DNA from: Tanypteryx hageni
Lineage: Eukaryota; Arthropoda; Insecta; Odonata; Petaluridae
Length of the DNA: 64,000 nucleotides
Direction: 5' to 3'
Assembly: GCA_028673005.1 (NCBI GenBank)
Contig: CM054117.1
Coordinates: 51,271,870 to 51,335,869 of the forward strand
Shown: positions 55,913 through 64,000 of the stretch, piece by piece
How the letters are laid out: each line of letters begins with the position of its first letter
How positions within the stretch are numbered: the stretch's first letter is position 1
Position numbers and translations under genes: made by a program
The notes under the pieces: model-generated
Told to the model about the DNA's origin: nothing
Databases searched by the model: none
Seen by the model: the letters and a program-made list of their open reading frames with translations, nothing else

Positions 55913-56371
55913 TAACTTTGAGGCAACATTCATTGTATCAGTTTTCTTACATCTTTTATCATTGGTTCATTTTTTCGCCAGTTACAACTTTAACGAAACA
56001 AAATTTCTACCAAAAATAATTTAAACCTAAAAATTACTCGTAAATACATTTTTCAACATTTTCGGGCTGAGCATGCTTCCGCCAGAAAAAAAAAAGTAAT
56101 TTGGTCCATAGAAGGTTCATCATGAGTTTTCTATCTTTCGGGAAGTTTTAGATGGAGCTAAAATTTCCCGTCTACAGCTTTAATCTTCATAATGTTATAC
56201 CCATCCCCTTCTTCGTAATGCTTCCGGTTGTACGCCTCCTCAAACGCTTATTGTCCTAATCGAGTCTTCCTGAAAAAACTACCCTACCAATGCATCAAAG
56301 ATTAAACTTTTGTACGGCAAACAATCTACATCACTGTTCTCATAAAATCAGTAACTATAAGCTTAAAAACA
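55913..56371. other. AT-rich non-coding DNA
   Basis: No feature recognised. Confidence 0.4.
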
Positions 56372-56476
56372 AAACAGGATAGGTCAGGCGTTGTTAAATA
56401 AACACAACAACGCAGGACAGTTTTAAAAAAAATGTGTTTGTTATGTTTATTTAAAAACGTCTAACCAATCCTATTT
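56372..56476. repeat. Hairpin-forming inverted repeat, 39-bp arms
   Basis: The left arm 56372-56410 starts AAACAGGATAGGTCAGGCGT. The right arm 56438-56476, on the minus strand, starts AAATAGGATTGGTTAGACGT. 33 of 39 positions match, with a 27-bp centre. It may be a decayed small MITE; no target duplication is clear. Confidence 0.8.
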
Positions 56477-56646
56477 TAGTATGGAGTTCCACAAAGTCCT
56501 GGCTCCAGTAAAGTTTAGATTTAAGCATATAAGAGGAAAAAAATTACACACGTAAATATTTTAGGAAATCTAAAATTTGGGAATTGAGATCCTAAAATAT
56601 GCATTTAAAAGGATAAATTTAAAATGAAGGGATGTACAAAACAAGC

Positions 56647-56718
56647 GACTCCGTGGCGCAACGGTAGCGCGTCTGACTCCAGATCAGAAGGTTGCGTGTT
56701 CAAATCACGTCGGGGTCA
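56647..56718 (+). tRNA. tRNA-Trp: tRNA-Trp (anticodon CCA)
   Basis: All four arms fold. The acceptor GACTCCG pairs with CGGGGTC with one G-U pair, and the discriminator is A. The anticodon stem TCTGA/TCAGA holds the loop CTCCAGA, giving CCA, which reads UGG. The T arm GCGTG/CACGT holds loop TTCAAAT. The internal RNA polymerase III A box (TGGCGCAACGG) and B box (GTTCAAATC) are present. There is no intron and the gene is 72 nt, as expected; CCA is added after transcription. It is the only gene here that looks like a functional host gene, and it sits alone between repeats. Confidence 0.97.
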
Positions 56719-56721
56719 AGG

Positions 56722-56737
56722 TTTTAAGAATTTTTTT
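56722..56737 (+). terminator. RNA polymerase III terminator of tRNA-Trp
   Basis: TTTT at 56722-56725 and a T7 run at 56731-56737 lie 4 and 13 bases past the tRNA. Oligo-T is the Pol III stop signal. Confidence 0.85.
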
Positions 56738-59229
56738 CTGCGATAATTACAAAAAATGGGCCACCAGTATTATTTATTAATAGTTTCGATATTTAGTTCA
56801 TGGTACCGTCGCTATAGCGACGTATCAGTAGTAATAGTAAGTAGTGTCCCACGACCGTTTCGGTAGCCTACGGCATCAGCTACAAGTTCAGAAATGCCAT
56901 GCGTGGTTTTTTCATTATTACTCTACCTAGTAGTAGGTTTTTGGATTACCCAGCCCAAACTGTATCACTCAAGAGCGTTCTTTTCATATTCTCACACCCA
57001 GATCCTTCTTTTAATGAATCCAATACTCCTTTCCTCCTCCTAACTCTTTGCCTTTTTTCTAGCGTCCTCTCTTCTATGACTTATTTAGCTAGAGATTCGC
57101 CTCTCGAAATTCGACCCGCCCATTTCTTCTGTCTCCCCCTTATTAATCTAATTGAGCCTCTTTTATCTCCTACTGCGTTTAAAACTTCCTTATTTGCTTT
57201 TCTCTCGGCCCAACTAATTTTTCCTAGCCCACACTGTACCCACATCTAAAATGCCTTCAATCTGCTCACATCTTCTTTCCTTATAGTCCACGTCTCGTAC
57301 CCACATAATGCCACTCTCCATATCACCGTTTTTCAAGCCTCTCTTTAATCGTATCTTAGCTTATATAATATAGAGCTAAGGATCTAGCAAACGGGATAAA
57401 TAAATCCCTTCAAAGGCAGAATATTTTTTGCATAAGTCAACTGATATTACAAATATGATTCATCGAGGGTATTAGACTTGGACAATTGAGAGAGTTGCAT
57501 AGCCGGAGGAGATTTATGCAGTTAATGCAATCACTTCTCCTCTCCTCGTATTCATCTCGAAACCCTCGCTCTAAACATTGTCTGTAGACGACCAACCAAA
57601 ACAAACGGGAAAATCCTTTCAATCGCTCTCCGTGCGCGAATTTTCCTCATCCCAAAATCGCTCCATCACCCCCTTTAACATTCTGTGAATATTCGAGCAC
57701 GCATTGTCACGGAAGCGAGCCGTCTGGGAAACATAAGCGAGGCGAAAAATAAAACGTCTCCGAACCCGATCCCTCTTAATCGAGATGCAATTGGGTAGAC
57801 TAACTCTCTCTCTCTCTTTCTCGCAATCAATAGAAAACCACAGAATTCGTACGTAGGAGAGCACAGAGACGAGGATTTCTCTTAGCGCTCGAGGGTTTAG
57901 CAGAGTTGTTTCCATGGCTTCGGGAGAGGGGAGAGAGAAAGTAAGGGAGATGCTACCGAAACGATAAAAACTGTGGGAGAAATAGACCCGTATATGATCC
58001 GGCGTCCCGTGTAAGTGCTGCGTCTTGAATACAAAGAGCTCGGAAGAGGCCTACAGGGGAGATCTCTCAGTACTCTTTTTTATTCGTTTTAATTCTTTAT
58101 TTTGAGCGTGGAGATGAAGTTCATTCCGCCAACATATAGGGTTGTTGAGATAATGAGAGAGAGAGAGAGAAAATATCGATAAAAAGGAAGATTAAAGTGA
58201 AGAGATGATTCGATGGGCGAGGATGTTATGTAAGATGTCTTGTAAAATTGGAGTTTCCTACTCGGTGAAGCAAGGAATGTAGGAAGTTTATCATTCTACA
58301 TATCGTAATTGATGTATTGTTGGATAAAATAAATGAAATTTATAAAGTTGTGTAGAAGGCATTAAATACATATTTATCGATATGTACGGAAACAAAATTT
58401 GCTTTTTAAATTAAACCGCTGTCAAGTAGGTATATCCTAATAGAATATTTTAAAATTAGTTTATATTTATTTTAATTAGTTAAAATATTGGGTTTAAAAT
58501 TCCTAAAATGAATTATTGAGCTCGGATCGTGACTGGAATCCAACTGACAAACAAGTATGTCTTATATGGCCAAATAACCGTTGACAACCAATTAACTGTC
58601 ACTGATGGCGGCTACTTGGTCACTCTCTTAACAGGAGGTCACTGGAGTTGTCTTGTTTACTTAAAGTTTTAAATGGCAAATTTTCTTAATTTATTGTTAT
58701 CTTAGATTACTTCAAATGCAAAAACAAAGAAGAGACAAAAACAAAGCCATATAAAATGCCTTCATTAAACAAATGGACAATAAACCGATTTCGTCACTAT
58801 TTATTGGCCAGAAAGAAGAACATTTCCTTCAATTTTTCGTCAAAATGACAACATTTCCGAATCACTTCTCTTTTTCTATCAACGCAGAAAAAGGTCCAAA
58901 ACAAAACATTTAAGTTTTACTGCTATAATACGATAACAAAATATTATGTAACGGTATGCGCATACTTCAAGATATCACGACATGAACAGTCAAGCGTCGG
59001 CGAGAAAAACTTCCGCCACGCCCTCTCCGTGCACGGAATACGATAAAGAAAAAAATAAACCCATGCAACCCAACACATCCTTTATTTGAAATATTTTTTT
59101 CCAAATCAAATGGAAAGGTGAACGACCTTTTTGTAATGCCTCTTGAAATTATAGGCCCGATGCGGACTGCGTATAAACTACTTCATAGCGTCCTCAGACC
59201 ATCCAGTAATGGATTTCGTAGCAGTAAAA
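56738..59229. other. Non-coding DNA, no gene recognised
   Basis: Frames of 116 codons (56899) and 98 codons (57619, minus) show no recognised domain. Purine-rich at 58100-58200 and a TCTCTCTCTC run at 57805. Confidence 0.4.
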
Positions 59230-59450
59230 GTTAGCGGAGGGAGATGAACGATGGGAAGGCATGGAGTGGGTGGGTGAGGAGAGAGAGAGAAAGAGAGAGA
59301 GAGGAGAGAGAGAGGAGAGAGAGAGGAGAGAGAGAGAGAGGAGAGAGAGAGAGAGGGGGGGCTTATGCATCGGAGAGAGGAAGGGGAAGTAATTGGGCTT
59401 TAGAGTGGAGATGGAGAGAGGACTAGTGGGGAGAGAGGGTCGCACTTCCC
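59230..59450 (+). repeat. (GA)n-rich microsatellite tract
   Basis: GAGAGAGAGAGGAGAGAGAG-type sequence at 59279-59355, flanked by purine-rich DNA. Confidence 0.9.
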
Positions 59451-60000
59451 CCCCTTTTTAAGTATGGGAGATGGTGCTTAAAAGAACGGATCCAGACTAT
59501 TAATTAACAGGGGGAGGTCATCTAGGGAGTGCTCACTGGTGGAGAGTTTGAGATAAGGCTATATAGGAAGTGGGACCTGCGTATAGGAGAGCGGTTGTAA
59601 AATGTACGCGGCGGAACCCTCTCGAGGTTTTTTAAGTCTAGAAGGAGAAATAGAGAGGATGAGGGAGAGATAGAGGGGGGCCACGGAAGGAGTTAAAGGC
59701 TGTCAGCAACGTCAGACGTGGATGCGTTTACGGTCTAAGCGTTGGCAGAAGCAGTCAGTTCCCTGTTAAAAATATTGGGAGCTTTGGCGGTACGTTTAGG
59801 AAAATGCCTAGTTTAAAAGTGAGTGGAGAGCGGCGAAAATAGAACTTGCTTTCGGAAAGATGAACCAAAGCAACTGTACTCTAGTGCTACGCAGTGGAAA
59901 AGCACGAGATTTACCAAATTTAATGCAAGACAATGAGAAAAAACGGCATTTTAGGAAATTTTTACCACAAAATAATCACGCCAGGTTATGTAAATATGTA
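59451..60000. other. Non-coding DNA, no gene recognised
   Basis: Purine-rich at 59640-59700. A 75-codon frame from 59860 runs into the MITE at 60001 and is not a gene. Confidence 0.4.
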
Positions 60001-60326
60001 CCGAATTTACCCGACTATAAGATGAGGTTTTTCTGTTTAATTTTTCAATCAGAGATTAGGTGTCGTCTTATATTCACGAACAAATAAATAAATAAATACA
60101 AAATAGTGACAGCGATTATAAATAGTCAAGCATGGTTTATATCACATATATCTTTGCACTGCGCATTGTGATGACATTATTTGGAGTTTTTAATAAAATA
60201 GCTGCAATAATTTTGCTTAAGCTGTTCGCAAGATAATGCGATATAAAATATCTTTTCCTCCAAATTAGCTTCTGCAAAAGGAGGTCCTCTTATATTCGAG
60301 ATCGTCTTATAGTCGGGTTAATACGG
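60001..60326. mobile_element. MITE with CCGACTATAAGA inverted ends, 326 bp
   Basis: The left end is CCGAATTTACCCGACTATAA then GATGAGG. The right end on the minus strand is CCGTATTAACCCGACTATAA then GACGATC. At least 18 of the first 20 bases match. A second GTCGTCTTATATTC / CCTCTTATATTCGAG pair lies inside. No ORF. Resembles Tc1/mariner-type (pogo-like) MITEs of arthropods. The flanking duplication is not certain. Confidence 0.75.
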
Positions 60327-62807
60327 CAAATCATATTCTCATCTAATTAGTTTTATAATAGCAAAGAATAAATACATTGACATTTACAAGCGCCAATCCG
60401 CAAAGAGCGCATGGAAAAATGCCGTCGTTATATATAATTATAATATACCTATTTTGATCCTTTTTGTCGAGAGTAGTCCAACCAGGAAATATTTTGCTGC
60501 TTTCCGATCGAATTTTTGTTGCTCGTATCATCATGAAGGGTGATAATCAAGTAATTCGCGAAAACTTCTTCTCACGCGAAAGTCCTTGACCTAAGTCACG
60601 GAAATGCTGTAGTTGTCGGAGCAAAGATGATGATCAATCAAAAAACTTACCTCATAAAACGATGAAAATGTAGTTTTTATGGATTGGTATATCGAATTCA
60701 TGCATTTGATTTCCCTTCTAATTTCATTTCGCAGAAAAAGAAAACTTATTCTTTTGTTACAAAAACTGTATTTTATACTAATAAATTCATTTCATATTAT
60801 TTCAGAATAATTGCACCAGTTGACAAATAATTTAATTCTCTCGTGACGAAATAAAGGTCAGAACTTGAAATTCATTGAGATATCATGGGCATTCAAAAGC
60901 CTAGTTTGGATATACTATCGTACCTCTTATGACTCGGCAAGTTATTAAGAACTACACTCGGGTCATGGAAATCCACTTCAGTGCACAGTAATCAGGAAGG
61001 AAAAACTTCTTAATCGGATTGCTCATGGAATCTGATAACGTGCTCTTTTAAGTATCAAAAGTCTTGATTATTTGGATCTCGTGATTAAAAATTCACGAGA
61101 GCTTTAACATTAGATTCTACCATGACCTGCCGGTGTATAAAAAGCTCCATTTTTAGTCGATAAGACACCGAGGTAGTCTCATAAACATCAAATATCACGT
61201 CGTGACGTGAACGGGATTCTTTGTATATAAAAATGGAAAAACAACTCGACGCGATTAACGATAGGAGAGAAAGAAGCACACGCTCTCTCCTTTTAAAGGA
61301 AAAAAAAATCGCAACCGAAGAAACAAATGAACAGGTAAACACGGAAGACACCGGGGAGATTTCGCCGGCTTCTTTTTTTATTCCTTCGGGGTTACCTATT
61401 CCCCTTTCCAGAGGGGCGGAGAGGAGGAGAAAGAGGAGAGGAGTGGAAGGAAAGAAGCGTTTCGGGTCCGCTCAATTTGTAAACAACATTCTCCCCTCCC
61501 CTCGTCCTTGCGTCCAGGCCGACTATAAAGAGAAACACCCTTGAAGAGGGGATCCTTGGACGGAATGAGAGCGAAGGTGAAAAACGAAAGGGTGAGAAAA
61601 GAGAGATAGGGATAAAGAGGCAAAAGCCGGAGGGGGAAGGAAGAAAGAAAAAAATCGGGGTTTTCGAGTGATGACGCGCCTAAAATGACACGGACGAATT
61701 TAGACGGCTGAGTCGAGGATGAGACGGGCGGAATACCCGATGGGGCGCCCATATGCGCTCGGATGAGTCCGGCGGGACTATTACGGAAAACTTTGGCTCG
61801 CACGTAAAAAGATATTTTATTTTTAGAACGTGTAAAATCGTTCGAAGGGGAAAATAAGACTTTCGAAGAGAAGAATAGCGGTAAGGGAACGGCCGCAAAA
61901 CGCGCTGGAACGAATTGGGCGTGTCCCGAGAATTCCGCAACGAACAGGTGCGACAGATGGGTATTAAATTTTAATACTGCGAGGCGTACCTTTTCTGAAA
62001 TTATCCGTGCAATGAAAACGCCAATCACTTAGTGGCGGAAATCAATTCAATGTATTCAAACTTAATTAAACGGGGTTTCATTCCATTATACCGAATGGAG
62101 CTGCATTCGGGGGGATTGCGGTTGTCCTTTTAGATGCGCGAATGACATCCGGGCGGAGACGTGTCACGTTTTTATAAAATCCTAAAATAAAACGGCGATG
62201 TTTCCAATCCATTCGGATTACCTTTCGGTGAACATGCAATTTTCTCTCATGAATAAATGGCATGAAATAAATTGATCTTTCGAATACATTTTGAAACGTT
62301 TCCAAGACCTACGCAACAAATTGCTTGACAATTATAAAAGGCTATAAAAGCTTTGCACCGTATTGTAGCTCAAATGCCTTTATTAGCTCCTTTCCCAGGT
62401 CTTTTCAATTAAAATTATAATACTGATTTATCTGAATCTGATCCTTATAATACTATATTTGTAACGCTATCGTCAACTCTAATTACTTGACCGCTCTTTA
62501 TTTTAATATTCTAAGTGCGATTTCCATTACCAACAGATGTGTAATAAAAAATCGAGTACAAGTAATTAAAAATAAACTGTTGTGGGCAACACATAACTTT
62601 CTCTATATTTATATGGCAAATTACATGTTGTTAGCTCTGGGATCGTTGTCAATATTTACTTCCAGTTGACAATTAAGAAAAAAAGGAGCGTTACTAAGAC
62701 GTAACTAAGCGTCAATTGTTAACAATAGTCTTCGGTAGGTGGCGTGGTGGTGGCAGCTAAAAATATAAGATATCTCTTAAACAATTCATTATATGGAAAA
62801 ATGTATC
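60327..62807. other. Non-coding DNA, no gene recognised
   Basis: A purine-rich block at 61560-61660 and CpG-richer DNA at 61670-62160. Frames up to 210 codons on the minus strand (61396-62028) are low-complexity Ser/Phe/Leu-rich and lack a domain. Confidence 0.35.
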
Positions 62808-63199
62808 AAACAAAGGTTTTAGAAAGTAAAATTTCCTACAACTTTTATTCTAGTACATTTTTACATTTATCAAATATTAAAGCAAATATTTCAAAATAAT
62901 GGATAAGTGACAAGAGTACACCCACTTCTGGTCCACCGATTTTTACCAAAAACTAATCAGATCTTCTAACTTTTATAAAAATGTTAAATATAAAATTTTG
63001 CGTTGACCTGATTAATAGTTTTTGAGTTAGAGCGCCCACAAAAATCTATCGCATACATACAGACAGACAGACTGACATGATCGAGTAAATAGTCAAAACG
63101 TGTTCAGGGGACCTTAAAACCTGTATTTCCGTTGAAATCTCGAATTCGATTTTTTTCATGAAAACAATACTTTCTCTATACTTCGTATATGGAGAAAGT
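62808..63199 (+). repeat. Dispersed repeat with GACA tail and terminal hairpin
   Basis: 62808-63050 aligns with 22405-22680 (words CAAACAAA, CCACTTCTGGTCCACCGATT, ACTAATCAGATCTT, AAAAATGTTAAATATAAAAT, GAGTTAGAGCGCCCACAAAAA). It then adds ATACAGACAGACAGAC and TTGAAATCTCGAATTCGATT. It ends in the hairpin ACTTTCTCTATACTTCGTAT-ATGGAGAAAGT (63169-63199). This looks like the 3' region of a retroposon. Confidence 0.55.
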
Positions 63200-63770
63200 A
63201 AAAATATACGACACAATGCACAGCGTTAGAGAAACCCCGACTGAACGCTAGATTGAAACTCGTAGAGTAATATAGATGAGAATGCTAAACTGAGGAAGTA
63301 CTTAGATTTAATGAAGCACCCATTTATATCAGAGGGCCCGACCGTCATGATGAAGTACGTGAGTCTATAGGACGGAGCGATATCTAGGTTCACTATTTCC
63401 TAGGACGATCAGTGACTTTTCTTGGACAATGACATATTCTAGCCCAAAAGTGAGATTTTTTAGTCTCTCCGCACTACACAACCTCTCATCAACCTGTCTG
63501 GTGACTTGCATAGTGTTATGCAGATGCCCATATGAAAAACTGCGATAGAAGACAGAGATAAATAAATAATGAAATAGTCGAAATTGTGGAATTCATTAGA
63601 AGGATTTAAATTTTATAGTTTTAGCCAGACATATCCAAAATATTGTCCAGCGCCGGAAGTACGTCTCAGAACTCGGTGAGCAGTACGCAGTTCCAAGCCG
63701 AAGCTTTCAAGCGCCAGTCCGCAATTTTCTGTGGCCCCTCTTTAACGTTTATGAGAAAGGCTCTTACATC
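63200..63770. other. Non-coding DNA, no gene recognised
   Basis: No feature recognised. Confidence 0.4.
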
Positions 63771-64000
63771 TAGGGATACGAAAAAAGTATCGATACTTTA
63801 CTCATATCGGTTATTTCCTTTCGATACCAAGTACTTTTGTACTCGATTCTTTTCTTTCTATTTTCCAGTGATATCGGTACTTTCGGTCCGATACTTTTGT
63901 GGTATCGATACTTTTCATTCGACATAACATATGAGTAAGGTATCGATACTGTCGTTTCGATTTCGTATCCTTAGATACGAAAAAAGTATCGATACTTTAC
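63771..64000. mobile_element. Palindrome-rich MITE, start of a tandem copy
   Basis: The left end is TAGGGATACGAAAAAAGTAT then CGATACTTTAC. The inverted end at about 63972, on the minus strand, is TAAGGATACGAAATCGAAAC. The 16-bp perfect palindrome AAAGTATCGATACTTT and several GTATCGATAC variants lie between. At 63973 the left-end sequence begins again, exactly 199 bp after its first occurrence (GATACGAAAAAAGTATCGAT at 63775 and 63974). The window ends inside this second copy. The ends recall hAT-type (T/C)AGGGATNC termini, but the family is not certain. Confidence 0.65.

Overview
This 64-kb window looks like intergenic or deep-intronic DNA from an arthropod, most likely an insect with a large, repeat-rich genome. 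Grounds: AT-rich DNA with long non-coding stretches, a nuclear-type tRNA-Trp with internal A and B boxes and an oligo-T terminator, an intact LINE, many hAT-like and TA-flanked MITEs, and tRNA-derived SINE pieces. I found no convincing host protein-coding exon, rRNA, CRISPR array or bacterial gene. Short exons far from other exons cannot be excluded by eye.

Layout. 1-11 kb: AT-rich DNA, a 0.9-kb polypurine block (2.26-3.17 kb) and small DNA-transposon remnants. 11.03-15.46 kb: a complete but dead 4.4-kb hAT element with an 8-bp target duplication (7/8), inserted in an AT-rich tandem repeat. It encodes a DUF4371/THAP12-like transposase with several frame breaks, and is itself split by a 391-bp inverted pair of tRNA-like SINEs flanked by a perfect 13-bp duplication. 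15.5-25.4 kb: mostly featureless, with a hAT MITE, a pyrimidine minisatellite, a pogo-like MITE and a foldback element. 25.4-31.7 kb: a purine minisatellite (12-bp unit) that received three insertions of one LINE family in the same orientation: one near full length with a 1046-codon endonuclease/reverse-transcriptase ORF, and two short 5'-truncated copies. 31.7-55 kb: dispersed repeats, a 59-bp tandem repeat, more MITEs, several polypurine tracts and an 860-bp long-inverted-repeat element with an 8-bp target duplication. 55-64 kb: a SINE, a hairpin, tRNA-Trp, another TA-type MITE and a palindrome-rich tandem repeat cut by the window end.

The most interesting signal is in the LINE. Its proline-rich N-terminal region carries three matches to the PAM2 motif (LNPxAxxFxP class), the peptide that binds the MLLE domain of cytoplasmic poly(A)-binding protein. 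The first lies in an overlapping upstream reading frame separated from the main ORF by a C10 run. The element ends in (TATC)n rather than poly(A), so protein-mediated PABP recruitment is an attractive, untested idea. A 3' hairpin is conserved in all three copies.

Apart from tRNA-Trp, everything annotated is mobile-element or repeat sequence. The nesting gives a relative history: tandem repeats first, then hAT and LINE insertions, then the SINE pair inside the hAT transposase gene.
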